DNA of 64,000 nucleotides from Nocardia rosealba (GTDB lineage Bacteria; Actinomycetota; Actinomycetes; Mycobacteriales; Mycobacteriaceae). The stretch covers positions 62,001-126,000 of the forward strand of contig NZ_JAIWNA010000006.1 of the NCBI RefSeq assembly GCF_020216065.1, given 5' to 3'. Each line of letters begins with the position of its first letter. Position 1 is the stretch's first letter. Positions 45,943 to 54,339 of this stretch are shown here, one piece after another. The translations under genes were made by a program, and so were the position numbers. Under the pieces are notes generated by a model. The model saw nothing but the letters and a program-made list of their open reading frames with translations. It searched no databases and was not told the DNA's origin.

Positions 45943-46863
45943 ATGGCTTCGAGTAACGGCGTCGTTCTCGACGTCCAGCGGTTGCGGATGCGCTACGACG
46001 AGGCGGACGTGCTGCACGATGTGACATTTCAGGCCGCGCGCGGGGAGGTGCTCGTCATGCTCGGGCCGAACGGCGCGGGCAAAACCACCACGATCGAGAT
46101 CCTCGAGGGGTTCCGCAGGAGGTCGGCCGGTCGGGTCGATGTGCTGGGGGCCGATCCCGAACACGGTGACGAACACTGGCGCGCCAGGGTGGGGGTGGTT
46201 CTGCAGTCCTGGCGCGATCACGCGAAATGGCGTGTGCGCGAACTACTTCAGCACCTCGGCACCTACTACCGCCCCTATGCCACGGCGAATATCCAACGGC
46301 CTTGGGAAACAGACGAGCTCATCGAACTCGTCGGACTCACCGAGCAGGCGGGTGCGAAGATCGCCACACTCTCGGGTGGGCAGCGGCGCAGGCTCGATGT
46401 GGCCATCGGCATCGTCGGCAGGCCCGAACTGCTGTTCATGGACGAGCCGACCGCCGGTTTCGACCCGGCCGCGCGTCGCGATTTCCACGATCTGGTGCAC
46501 CGGCTGGCCGATCTGGAGAACACCACCGTCCTGCTCACCACCCACGATCTCGACGAGGCGGAGAAGCTGGCCGACCGCATCCTGATCCTGGCCGGTGGGC
46601 GGGTGATCGCCGACGGGTCACCCGACGCGCTCGCCCGCTCGATCGCGGGGGAAGCACAGGTGAGCTGGACCGTCGACGATCAACGGTTCGTGCACACCAC
46701 CACCGAGTCCACCAAGTTCGTGCACGAGCTGTTCACCCAGCACGGTGCCGACATCGCCGACCTCGAGGTGCGCCGCGCCTCGCTGGAAGACACCTATATG
46801 ACCCTGGTCCGGCGCGCCGAGTCCGGCGAGACCGTCCACGCACTCACGGAGGTGACCCGATGA
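45943..46863 (+). CDS. ABC exporter ATP-binding subunit
   Basis: A 306-residue ABC ATPase. Walker A is LGPNGAGKTT (about 41), the signature is LSGGQRRRLD (about 143) and Walker B LLFMDEPTAG (about 163). The C-terminal extension is the DrrA-like domain typical of multidrug or natural-product exporters. The start has GGGAGGAATC just upstream. Its stop overlaps the permease start (ATGA), so they form a coupled operon with the XRE gene. Confidence 0.92.
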   Translation: MASSNGVVLDVQRLRMRYDEADVLHDVTFQAARGEVLVMLGPNGAGKTTTIEILEGFRRRSAGRVDVLGADPEHGDEHWRARVGVVLQSWRDHAKWRVRELLQHLGTYYRPYATANIQRPWETDELIELVGLTEQAGAKIATLSGGQRRRLDVAIGIVGRPELLFMDEPTAGFDPAARRDFHDLVHRLADLENTTVLLTTHDLDEAEKLADRILILAGGRVIADGSPDALARSIAGEAQVSWTVDDQRFVHTTTESTKFVHELFTQHGADIADLEVRRASLEDTYMTLVRRAESGETVHALTEVTR

Positions 46864-47699
46864 ACACCGCTCTGCGCGCCGGTTTCGCCCGCGGCCTGAT
46901 CGAACTGCGGCAGGTCTACACCAACGCACCCGATCTGATCGGTCAATTCCTCACCCCGGCAATCACTCTCGGCGTGCTGTTCCTGCTGCGCGACCGCGAC
47001 TACGGCGACAGCGGGCTCGGTATCGCCGAGCTGGCGGTACCCGGCCTGCTCGGCAGCATCATCGCGTTCAACGGGATGTACGCCATCCTCAATGTGTTGG
47101 TGCTCGACCGCGAGGACGGCACGCTGCTGCGGGCCAAGGCGGTGCCCAAGGGCATGGTCGGCTACTTCGTCGGCAAAATCGTGAGCACCACGGGGGCGGT
47201 GGTGGCGCAGGTGGTTATCGTGCTCGGTGTGGGAATGGCGATCATCGGCGGCTCGTCGCTGAGCGGACCCGGCGCGGTGGCGACCTTCGTGTGGGTGCTC
47301 GCGCTCGGCCTGCTGGCCGTGCTGCCGATCGGCGCGATACTCGGCAGCGTGCTCGACACCAGGACGGCCTTCCTGCTCACCATCCCACTGATGGGCCTGA
47401 TCGCGATCTCCGGCGTCTTCTACCCGATCACCGCCCTGCCCGGCTGGTTGCAGGTGCTCGGCCAGCTGTTCCCGATGTACTGGCTCGGCCTCGGCATGCG
47501 CTCGGCGCTGCTGCCGGGTGAGGCCGTCGGCATCGAACTCGACCAGTCCTGGCGTCATCTGGAAACTGTTGGCGTACTCGGCATCTGGGCCGTCGTCGGC
47601 TTGGCTCTCGCCCCGGTGGTGCTGCGGCGGATGGCCGAGCACGAGTCGGGCGCGACCATGGCGACGCGACGGGACAAGGCGATGCAGCGTGCCTTCTGA
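46860..47699 (+). CDS. ABC-2 type exporter permease
   Basis: A 279-residue permease with six TM helices of the ABC-2 transporter family (VPGLLGSIIAFNGMY, PIGAILGSVLDTRTAFLLTI and GVFYPITALPGWLQ elements). It starts inside the ATPase stop and its stop overlaps the XRE gene, so all three are cotranslated. The substrate is unknown; architecture suits drug, lipid or lantibiotic-like export. Confidence 0.9.
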   Translation: MNTALRAGFARGLIELRQVYTNAPDLIGQFLTPAITLGVLFLLRDRDYGDSGLGIAELAVPGLLGSIIAFNGMYAILNVLVLDREDGTLLRAKAVPKGMVGYFVGKIVSTTGAVVAQVVIVLGVGMAIIGGSSLSGPGAVATFVWVLALGLLAVLPIGAILGSVLDTRTAFLLTIPLMGLIAISGVFYPITALPGWLQVLGQLFPMYWLGLGMRSALLPGEAVGIELDQSWRHLETVGVLGIWAVVGLALAPVVLRRMAEHESGATMATRRDKAMQRAF

Positions 47700-47925
47700 G
47701 GTCATCTACAACCGCATCGCGATGTTGCGCGCCGAGCGTGGCATCTCCCGGCGGGACCTCGCCGAAGCACTCGGCGTGCACTACCAGACCATCGGCTACC
47801 TCGAACGCGGCGAATACAGCCCGAGCCTGCACCTGGCGCTGCGCATCGCGGCCTATTTCGAGGTAGCCGTGGAGGTGGTGTTCTCCACCGAGCCGTTCCC
47901 CCGGCTCGGCACCGGAACGGCCTAG
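47689..47925 (+). CDS. Small XRE-family transcriptional regulator
   Basis: A 78-residue protein: a Cro/C1-type HTH (about 8-62; RIAMLRAERGISRRDLAEAL, then GVHYQTIGYLERGEYSPSLH) plus a short tail. Starts with GTG 47689, overlapping the permease stop by 11 bases. Small stand-alone XRE regulators of this kind commonly sit with ABC-2 exporters, suggesting local autoregulation. It ends at a bidirectional terminator. Confidence 0.88.
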   Translation: MPSEVIYNRIAMLRAERGISRRDLAEALGVHYQTIGYLERGEYSPSLHLALRIAAYFEVAVEVVFSTEPFPRLGTGTA

Positions 47926-47930
47926 AACGA

Positions 47931-47964
47931 GCGAACCGTCCGACCCCACGTCGGACGGTTTCGC
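47931..47964. terminator. Bidirectional hairpin terminator
   Basis: An 11-bp stem (47934-47944 with 47950-47960) extended by three pairs beyond a single bulged T, with a 5-base loop. It lies between the convergent XRE gene and the imine-reductase gene. Confidence 0.75.
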
Positions 47965-47971
47965 TGCTGCC

Positions 47972-48841
47972 TCAGGAGTTCTCGCCGCGCATCAGCTCAT
48001 AGGTCGACACGGGCTTGCCCGCGGCCTCGGTGGCCGCGATGGCCTTGCGCCAGAACGACTGCGCCAGGTGCGAGAACGCCGCGTCGACACCGACTTCCTC
48101 GCTGGCGTCGATGATGTGCTGCGCGCCCGCGTCCATCATCTTCAGGCTGGCCAGGTCGGCCCAGCCGCCGTTCTGGTTCGCCACCGAGAACTGCTCCATG
48201 AAGTACGGGAAGGCCTCGCTGGCGCGGACCGCGAACGGAACGAACTGGGCGATGTCGTGACCGGACTTCGCGATCACGGCGGTGGCCTGGTCGAAGGCGA
48301 GCAGCCAGGGGTGGAAGATCACCAGCAGCGCCTGGTAGAAGACCTGTGCGAGACCGTCGTCGGCGCCGAGGTACTCCTGCGGGCTCAGCGGGCGAAGCAG
48401 GTCGGCGTGCGCGTCGAACACCGCTTTGGGACCGCTGTAGAAGATGTAGGACGCGGGATGGGCGATATTGTCGCCCGCCGACATCACGCCACCCGAGAAG
48501 AACTCGGCGCCGCGCTCACGCACCCACTTCGCACCCGCCCGCGCCTTTTCCGGCGAATCGGAGGACAGGTTGGCGATCACCTTGCCGGGCAGGTGGTCGA
48601 CCGCCTGGCCGAGCACGTCGTACATGGCGTCGTAGTGGGTGAGGCTGAGCACCGACACCTCGTTGGCGTCGAGCGCCTCGGCGACGGTCTCGGCCCGCTT
48701 GGCGCCGAGGGCGACCATGGCGTCGACCTTGGCGGTGCTGCGGTTCCACACGGTCACCTCGACGCCCGCCTCGAGGAAGGCCTTGACCATGGACTGACCC
48801 ATCGGGCCCAGGCCGAGAACGGAAACTGATCGGGTACTCAT
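47972..48841 (-). CDS. NAD(P)-dependent oxidoreductase of the imine reductase type
   Basis: A 289-residue protein, the usual imine reductase length. The N-terminal Rossmann motif is GLGPMG (10-15) and VTVWNRSTAKVDAMV (about 30-44), whose Arg/Ser suggests NADPH preference. The C-terminal helical domain has the family-type FHPWLLAFDQATAVIAKSGH stretch. These enzymes reduce cyclic imines or related C=N/C=C bonds. ATG 48841 is preceded by AAGGG. It diverges from an HxlR regulator across 144 bases containing a perfect palindrome, indicating an inducible pair. Confidence 0.85.
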   Translation of the reverse strand: MSTRSVSVLGLGPMGQSMVKAFLEAGVEVTVWNRSTAKVDAMVALGAKRAETVAEALDANEVSVLSLTHYDAMYDVLGQAVDHLPGKVIANLSSDSPEKARAGAKWVRERGAEFFSGGVMSAGDNIAHPASYIFYSGPKAVFDAHADLLRPLSPQEYLGADDGLAQVFYQALLVIFHPWLLAFDQATAVIAKSGHDIAQFVPFAVRASEAFPYFMEQFSVANQNGGWADLASLKMMDAGAQHIIDASEEVGVDAAFSHLAQSFWRKAIAATEAAGKPVSTYELMRGENS

Positions 48842-48945
48842 GGTGTAGCCCTTCGCTTTTTCGATACGGATTGGTTCGGCGCCGGTTTCCATGGTGTCGG
48901 CGGCGGCAGCGCGCGGGAAGACCGCACGTCGCAGTGCGGTTGCTT

Positions 48946-48955
48946 ACCTATAGGT
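48946..48955. promoter_or_regulatory. Perfect 10-bp palindrome ACCTATAGGT in the divergent promoter region
   Basis: ACCTATAGGT reads the same on both strands, 31 bases before the HxlR start and 105 bases before the imine-reductase start. Its place fits an HxlR operator and it is AT-centred, so it may overlap a -10 element. Confidence 0.5.
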
Positions 48956-48985
48956 TCGAAATACGGTCAGAAGGGTGCGCAGACG

Positions 48986-49312
48986 ATGAGCAGTGACGCA
49001 GATCACCAGGTGTGTGGCATGAGCCTGGCCATCGACGTGGTCGGTGGCAAATGGAAACTGCACCTGATGTGGGTGCTCGGCGAAGGGCCGCAGCGATTCG
49101 GGAACATCCGGCGGCTGCTCGACGGTGTGAGCGAGAAGGTGCTCACCGAGAACTTGCGCCATCTCGAGGCGGCCGGGGTGGTGCGTCGCGAGATCTTCCC
49201 GGAGATCCCGCCGCGCGTCGAATACTCGCTGACCCCGCTCGGCGAAACGCTGCGCGACGCGCTCGCCCCGCTCGAGGCGTGGGGCGACCGGCATCGTGCC
49301 GTGCTGGTGTGA
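48986..49312 (+). CDS. HxlR-family winged-helix regulator
   Basis: A 108-residue HxlR protein: MSLAIDVVGGKWKLHLMWVL starts the winged helix, with GVSEKVLTENLRHLEAAGVV as the recognition helix and wing. The Cys-containing N-terminus (Cys10 in HQVCGM) may sense electrophiles or oxidants, as in relatives. It diverges from the imine reductase gene, its probable target. Convergent with glycerate kinase. Confidence 0.92.
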   Translation: MSSDADHQVCGMSLAIDVVGGKWKLHLMWVLGEGPQRFGNIRRLLDGVSEKVLTENLRHLEAAGVVRREIFPEIPPRVEYSLTPLGETLRDALAPLEAWGDRHRAVLV

Positions 49313-49319
49313 CCGGCGG

Positions 49320-50444
49320 CTACAGGTATTCGCGGGCGATGCGCTCGCCGATGCGTTCGAGTAGTTTCCCGGCGGTCAGCATCGACCGCGCCGCGTCGGG
49401 TTCCAGTTCGCTGAGCGGATAACAGGCGGCGAACCCGGCGGCGCGAATCTCGCCCGGCGACAGCATCGTTCGGCCAACCGCCGCCACTACCGGTACCCGC
49501 GCCGCGTTGGCCGCTGCCGCGACCCCCACGGGCGCCTTGCCGTGCATGCTCTGGTGATCGAGCGACCCTTCACCCGTCACCACCAGCGCCGCCCCCTTGA
49601 CCAGCGCGGTGAATTCGAGCAGCTCGAGCAGCACGTCGATGCCGCTGCGCACCTCGGCGCCGAGGACGGCAAGCGCACCGAAACCGGTGCCGCCCGCCGC
49701 GCCAGCACCCCCGATCTCGGCATAGCCGGTGCCGAGGATGGCAGCCCAATTGGTGAGTGCGGCTTCGAGTTTCACCATCATGTGCCGGTCGGCGCCCTTC
49801 TGCGGCGAGTACACCGCCACCGCACCGGCCGGGCCGAGCAGCGGGTTGTCGACATCGCAGGCAAGGGTGAACCGCGCTCGCGCGACAGCGGGATGCAGGC
49901 CGGCCCGGTCGACGGCCGCCACCCGGCTCAGCAGGGTGACGACATCCATCGCGGTGCCGTCCAGTTCGTCGTTGTTCTCGTCGAGCAGGCGCAGGCCGAG
50001 CGCGCGCAACAGCCCAGACCCGCCATCCGTCGACGCACTCCCACCGAGCCCGAGCACGATCTCGCTCGCCCCCGCGTCCAGCGCGTGCGCCACCACGACG
50101 CCGAGACCGAAGGTGTCGGCGCGCAACGGCGCGAGCCTGCCACCGGGAAGTTTCACCAACCCGACCGCCGCGGCCAGCTCCACCACCGCGGTCTCGTCGC
50201 GTATCGCGTACACCGCCCGCGAAGGCTCGCCCGTCGGCCCCGGCGCGTCGATCTCCACCCGCTGCCAACCGGCTGCGGCGAAGGCCTCGACCATTCCGTC
50301 CCCACCGTCGGCCACCGGCACCGCCCGCACATCGGCCCCGGGCGCCCGGCGCCTGATTCCCACCCCCAACGCGGCCGCCACCTCGGGCGCGGTCAGCGAA
50401 CCCTTGAACTTGTCAGGGGCAAGCACCACTCGAGGACCACTCAT
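49320..50444 (-). CDS. Glycerate 2-kinase (GckA/GarK family)
   Basis: A 374-residue glycerate kinase that phosphorylates D-glycerate. Hallmarks are the N-terminal APDKFKGSLTA (9-19), DGGDGMVEAF, and LGLGGSASTDGGSGLLRALG plus the C-terminal GEGSLDHQSMHGKAP region. ATG 50444 is chosen because upstream codons to 50696 are Ala/Arg-rich and unlike the family. It serves glyoxylate, serine or allantoin catabolism; no companion genes here. Convergent with the HxlR gene. Confidence 0.92.
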   Translation of the reverse strand: MSGPRVVLAPDKFKGSLTAPEVAAALGVGIRRRAPGADVRAVPVADGGDGMVEAFAAAGWQRVEIDAPGPTGEPSRAVYAIRDETAVVELAAAVGLVKLPGGRLAPLRADTFGLGVVVAHALDAGASEIVLGLGGSASTDGGSGLLRALGLRLLDENNDELDGTAMDVVTLLSRVAAVDRAGLHPAVARARFTLACDVDNPLLGPAGAVAVYSPQKGADRHMMVKLEAALTNWAAILGTGYAEIGGAGAAGGTGFGALAVLGAEVRSGIDVLLELLEFTALVKGAALVVTGEGSLDHQSMHGKAPVGVAAAANAARVPVVAAVGRTMLSPGEIRAAGFAACYPLSELEPDAARSMLTAGKLLERIGERIAREYL

Positions 50445-50632
50445 CCCGACATTCTCCGGGCAAACCTCCGAACCCGCCACCGTCTTCGACAACCCCACTG
50501 CGCGAGTACGCACCACCCCCGCCTTCCCGGCCCCGCACTCCCCGACCTCGAGGAGGGGACGTCGCGAAGCGGCGGTTCGCGGCGGGACCGGCGGGGCCGC
50601 GAACTCGAGCGCGCCAGCGCTCCAACAAACAC

Positions 50633-50645
50633 TGTAGCTTCTACA
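50633..50645. promoter_or_regulatory. TGTAG-N3-CTACA dyad before the GNAT gene
   Basis: Perfect 5-base inverted arms (50633-50637 and 50641-50645) with a 3-base spacer end one base before the ATG. The location leaves little room for a ribosome-binding site, so the transcript may be leaderless or the true start is further in; the dyad could act as an operator. Confidence 0.35.
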
Positions 50646-50646
50646 C

Positions 50647-50958
50647 ATGGCGACCGAGGTCCGCGAAAATACCGCGCTGGAGCGGTTCGAACTCATCTCC
50701 GACGGTACCCCCGCCGGCTATATCGAATACCAGGACACCGGTGCCGAACGTGCCCTCGTCCACACCGAGATCTACCCGGAGTTCCAGGGCCGCGGGTTGG
50801 GGAACACGCTGGTCGAGTCGGCGCTCACGGCCAGTCGCAAGGAAGGGTTCGAGGTGCTGCCGATGTGTTCGATGGTGCTGCACTTCATCACCGAAAACCC
50901 CCGCTACATCTCCCTGGTCCCACAGGGAGCCAGGGAGATGTTCGGGCTGCCTCAGTAG
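50647..50958 (+). CDS. GNAT-type N-acetyltransferase (YjdJ/NATD1-like)
   Basis: A 103-residue small acetyltransferase fold. The acetyl-CoA loop is FQGRGLGNTLVESAL (about 49-63), with the preceding RALVHTEIYPE beta strand. The C-terminal CSMVLHFITENPRY carries conserved Cys and His. Such small GNAT-like proteins occur in most bacteria; substrate unknown. Its last seven bases overlap the convergent acyltransferase gene. Confidence 0.87.
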   Translation: MATEVRENTALERFELISDGTPAGYIEYQDTGAERALVHTEIYPEFQGRGLGNTLVESALTASRKEGFEVLPMCSMVLHFITENPRYISLVPQGAREMFGLPQ

Positions 50959-51713
50959 TTGGCGACGGCCCCGTCGACGGCGGCTTGCAGTTCGTCCTTG
51001 ACAAGGCGGGCGATATCGCCCGGTCGCGCGGGTAGCTCGAGCACGGGCGTTCGGAAGTAGAAGCTCGACGACACCACCTCGTCGGCGCCGGGTTCGATCG
51101 CGTCGGCGGGGCGCGGCCCGTAACTCAAGCCGATGGCGACGAGGGCGGGCGGGGCGCCGAGTTTGGCGGCGCGGAAGGCGATGTGCCCGATACCGCTGCC
51201 GACCGGCTGCACCGTCTTGTGGTCGACGAGGTTGCAGGTGCCCTCGGGGAAGACCGCGAGGTGATCGCCGTCGGCGAGGCGCTGGGCGCACACGTCCATC
51301 ATGCGCTGACCTGCCGCGTTCACCGCGCGAATGCCGTGGTCCTTGCCCCGGAACACCGGGATCCCACCCATCATGTCGACCTTGCGGCGCTGTTCCGGAT
51401 CGGCGAACAGTTCGTCCTTGGCCAGCACACGTACCCGGCCGATCTTGGCGCGCAGCGGTGACCGCCAGGCCGCGGCGGCGACGGTGTACGGGTCGCTCGT
51501 GGACAGGTGATTGATGGCGTAGATGATCGGCCGCTTGCCGCGCACCAGCGCGGCGACCTGCGCCTTGGCGCCCTCGGCGTAGCTGATCCTCGGCCGGAAT
51601 CGCCGGGCGAGCACCGCGTAGGAAGCCAGCGCCTTCCACCGGTTCTGCCGATGTCGCAGGTAGTAGTCGTACACGGCGTCGCTGTCGTCGAGCAGGACTT
51701 CGGGCGTGTGCAT
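50952..51713 (-). CDS. PlsC-like 1-acylglycerol-3-phosphate acyltransferase
   Basis: A 253-residue acyltransferase with the catalytic HX4D motif at His69-Asp74 (INHLSTSDPYT) and the phosphate-binding FPEGT at 155-159. Further conserved blocks are MMGGIPVFRGK and GIGHIAFRAAKLG. It acylates lysophosphatidate or another glycerolipid or lipid acceptor at the membrane. No clear TM helix, consistent with peripheral association. Starts 105 bases from the divergent yqgE-like gene. Confidence 0.9.
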   Translation of the reverse strand: MHTPEVLLDDSDAVYDYYLRHRQNRWKALASYAVLARRFRPRISYAEGAKAQVAALVRGKRPIIYAINHLSTSDPYTVAAAAWRSPLRAKIGRVRVLAKDELFADPEQRRKVDMMGGIPVFRGKDHGIRAVNAAGQRMMDVCAQRLADGDHLAVFPEGTCNLVDHKTVQPVGSGIGHIAFRAAKLGAPPALVAIGLSYGPRPADAIEPGADEVVSSSFYFRTPVLELPARPGDIARLVKDELQAAVDGAVANY

Positions 51714-51818
51714 GCCGCGACCCTACCGGGCATCGCCGGGCCGGTCGGGATGAGATATTTCCGGTTCTCCCCGGGTCGAGGGAAGCGCGGGACACCCATC
51801 CAATGCGATGATGGGCCG

Positions 51819-52457
51819 GTGGCACGCGGAGACGACCCGGACGAACGCCGGACTCGCGACGGGCACGGCGACGACCGACGGCGCGGACAGCTCGGTGCCC
51901 GCATCCGTGCCGGTAACCTGCTGGTGTCCGCGATCGAACTGGTAGAACCTACTTTTCGGCGGACAGTCGTGTACGTCATCGAGCACAACGACGCGGGCAG
52001 TCTCGGCGTGGTACTCAACCGCCCGAGCGAGACCCCGGTGCGCGATGTGCTGCCGCTGTGGGCGGATCTGGTGGCCGAGCCGACCGAGCTCTACATCGGT
52101 GGACCGGTGAAACGCGACGCCGCGCTGTGCCTCGGCGTGCTCCGGGTCGGCGCCGAGATCGGTGAGGTGCGCGGGCTGCGCCGGGTGGACGGGCGGGTGG
52201 TGCTCGTGGACCTGGACGCCGATCCCGCCGAGATCGCCCCGCTGGTGGAGGGCATCCGCGTGTTCGCCGGGTACGCGGGCTGGTCGATGGGGCAGCTCGA
52301 GGGCGAACTCGACAACGACGACTGGGTGGTGGTGTCGGCATTGCCGTCGGACCCGGTCGCGACCGATCGCCACGACCTGTGGGCGGGGGTGCTGCGGCGT
52401 CAGCCGCTGCCGCTGTCGCTGCTGGCAACCCACCCGATCGAGCTGGAACGCAACTGA
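51819..52457 (+). CDS. YqgE/AlgH family protein (UPF0301)
   Basis: A 212-residue YqgE/AlgH protein. Core motifs are GNLLVSAIELVEPTFRRTVV, the NRPSETPVRDVLPL stretch, and the central LYIGGPVKRDAALCL. The acidic/basic N-terminal leader (about 30 residues) is variable. GTG 51819 fits the family start; Rv0038 is the recalled equivalent near leuS. Function is uncertain in general. A terminator follows, separating it from the island that begins with the DrrB-like permease. Confidence 0.88.
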   Translation: MARGDDPDERRTRDGHGDDRRRGQLGARIRAGNLLVSAIELVEPTFRRTVVYVIEHNDAGSLGVVLNRPSETPVRDVLPLWADLVAEPTELYIGGPVKRDAALCLGVLRVGAEIGEVRGLRRVDGRVVLVDLDADPAEIAPLVEGIRVFAGYAGWSMGQLEGELDNDDWVVVSALPSDPVATDRHDLWAGVLRRQPLPLSLLATHPIELERN

Positions 52458-52459
52458 AG

Positions 52460-52487
52460 TCCGGCCACCCCTGGCGAGGTGGCCGGA
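52460..52487. terminator. Bidirectional hairpin terminator
   Basis: A 10-bp GC stem (52460-52469 with 52478-52487), 8-base loop, followed by T-rich sequence. It lies between convergent yqgE-like and DrrB-like genes and marks the left edge of the accessory island. Confidence 0.75.
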
Positions 52488-52499
52488 TCTTGCTGTCTC

Positions 52500-53282
52500 T
52501 CAGCGGGTTTGTTTGCGGAAGATCGACTTCGACCAGAGGAACCCGCCACCGGCGATCGCCGCGCACCAGGCCAGCGACACCCAGCCGTTCACCCCGATCT
52601 CGGTGCCCATCAGCAGTCCGCGCAGGGTTTCGGTGATGGGGGTGAAGGGCTGGTACTCGGCGAACTGACGCAGGCCGACCGGCATGGTGTCGGTGGCGAC
52701 CAGGCCACTGCCGAGGAACGGCATCATCACGATGGGAAACGGTGCGTTGCTGGCACTTTCGGCGTTCGGTGACAGCAAACCGAGGGCGATGGCGAGCCAG
52801 ACGAAGGCGAAGGTCACCAGCGCGAGCAACCCGAAGGCCGCCACCCATTCCAGAGCGTTGGCGTTGGGCCGGAATCCGATCAGCAGCGCCACAGCGGTCA
52901 TCACCGTGATGCCCGCCATCGCTTGGATTAGCGCGCCGAGCACATGACCGGTGAGCATCGAGGATTGCGAAATCGCCATCACCCGAAAGCGGTTCACGAT
53001 GCCCTTACTGGCATCGGTGGCTATCGACACCGCCACCGACACCGTCATGTAGGCGGGCAGCAGCAACAGCATGCCTGGGGCCAGGTAGTCGATGTACTCA
53101 CCGCCGGAAGACTTTTCGAGCGCGCCGCCGAACACGTAGTTGAACACGAGCAGCAGCACGATCGGCATGATGATGATGCTGAACGTCATGCTCGGGTAGC
53201 GCTTGGCGTGGGTGATGTTGCGGCGCAACATCGTCATGGTGTCGGCGAACGTGTGATCGCGCCGGACGGTCTGGGTGCTCAT
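52500..53282 (-). CDS. DrrB-type ABC-2 exporter permease
   Basis: A 260-residue permease with about six TM helices, DrrB/daunorubicin-type: the amphipathic N-terminus (TMLRRNITHAKRYPSMTFSI) and EYQPFTPITETLRGLLMGTE near the end are typical. Its start overlaps the ATPase stop by four bases, so they form one exporter. Given the adjacent biosynthetic operon it probably exports that product or confers self-resistance. Confidence 0.9.
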   Translation of the reverse strand: MSTQTVRRDHTFADTMTMLRRNITHAKRYPSMTFSIIIMPIVLLLVFNYVFGGALEKSSGGEYIDYLAPGMLLLLPAYMTVSVAVSIATDASKGIVNRFRVMAISQSSMLTGHVLGALIQAMAGITVMTAVALLIGFRPNANALEWVAAFGLLALVTFAFVWLAIALGLLSPNAESASNAPFPIVMMPFLGSGLVATDTMPVGLRQFAEYQPFTPITETLRGLLMGTEIGVNGWVSLAWCAAIAGGGFLWSKSIFRKQTR

Positions 53283-54235
53283 CGCACGGTCTCCTGGATG
53301 GTCGGCTTGCCGGTGAGGGTGAGGAATACGTCGTCGAGGTTCGGGGTGTGCACCGAGATGCCACCCGCCTCGATGTGATGGGCGTCGAGCACATCGAGCA
53401 CCGCGCGCAGCGAACGCACGCCGCCGTCGCCCGGCACGGCGAGAGTGAGGCCGTCGCTGCCTTCGAGCACCTGCGCCGAGGAACCGAGGGCGAAGCGCGC
53501 CGCGTCGAGGCGGGCACGGTCGGCGAAGTCGATGCGGATGTGTCCGCCGGGGATGAGCCGTTTGAGTTCTGCCGCAGTGCCTTCGGCGACGATGCGGCCC
53601 TGATCGAGCACCGCGATGCGGTCGGCCAGCTGGTCGGCTTCCTCCAGGTACTGGGTGGTGAGGAAGACGGTGACGCCGAGGTCGTCGACGAGCGAGCGGA
53701 TGATGTCCCAGATGGAGCGGCGGCTGCGCGGGTCGAGACCGGTGGTCGGTTCGTCGAGGAAGATGATGCGCGGATTGCCCACGAGGGTCATGGCCAGGTC
53801 GAGCCTGCGGGTCATCCCGCCGGAGTAGGTGCTCGCCGGCTTGTCGGCGGCCTCGACGAGGTCGAACCGTTCCAGCAATTCGGTGGCGAGACTGCGGATC
53901 TCCCGCTTCGGAAGGTGGTTCAGGGCACCCATGAGCTCGAGGTTCTCGCGGCCGGTGAGCAACTCGTCGACGGCGGCGAACTGACCGGTGACACCGATGA
54001 GTTCCCGCACGTCGTCGACCGAGGCGCGCACGTCGTGGCCGCCGACCCGGATCTCGCCGTCGTCGGCGCCGATCAGGGTGGTGAGGATCTGCACGGTGGT
54101 GGTCTTGCCCGCGCCGTTGGGGCCGAGCAGGGAGAAGATCGTGCCCTCGGCGACGGTGATGTCGATGCCGTCGAGGACCGTGTGCTCGCCGTACGCCTTA
54201 CGCAGGCCGCGGGCGGTGATGGCGGGGTGAACCAT
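53279..54235 (-). CDS. DrrA-type ABC exporter ATPase
   Basis: A 318-residue ATPase with Walker A LGPNGAGKTTTVQIL (about 38), signature YSGGMTRRLDLAM (about 134) and Walker B IIFLDEPTTGLDPRSRRSIW, followed by a DrrA-type C-terminal domain. ATG 54235 has AAAGGGAC upstream; in-frame ATGs at 54265 and 54283 are less supported. It precedes the permease (four-base overlap) and follows the EXLDI regulator gene on the same strand, so the three are likely one operon. Confidence 0.92.
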   Translation of the reverse strand: MVHPAITARGLRKAYGEHTVLDGIDITVAEGTIFSLLGPNGAGKTTTVQILTTLIGADDGEIRVGGHDVRASVDDVRELIGVTGQFAAVDELLTGRENLELMGALNHLPKREIRSLATELLERFDLVEAADKPASTYSGGMTRRLDLAMTLVGNPRIIFLDEPTTGLDPRSRRSIWDIIRSLVDDLGVTVFLTTQYLEEADQLADRIAVLDQGRIVAEGTAAELKRLIPGGHIRIDFADRARLDAARFALGSSAQVLEGSDGLTLAVPGDGGVRSLRAVLDVLDAHHIEAGGISVHTPNLDDVFLTLTGKPTIQETVR

Positions 54236-54339
54236 GGTCGTCCCTTTCCAGAAGATTGCATTCATCGGTGCGAATAAGTGCATGTTTTAACCACACCGCC
54301 CCCTCGGGCTGCGGTGTCGGTGGGAGTTGTTGTGGTGCG

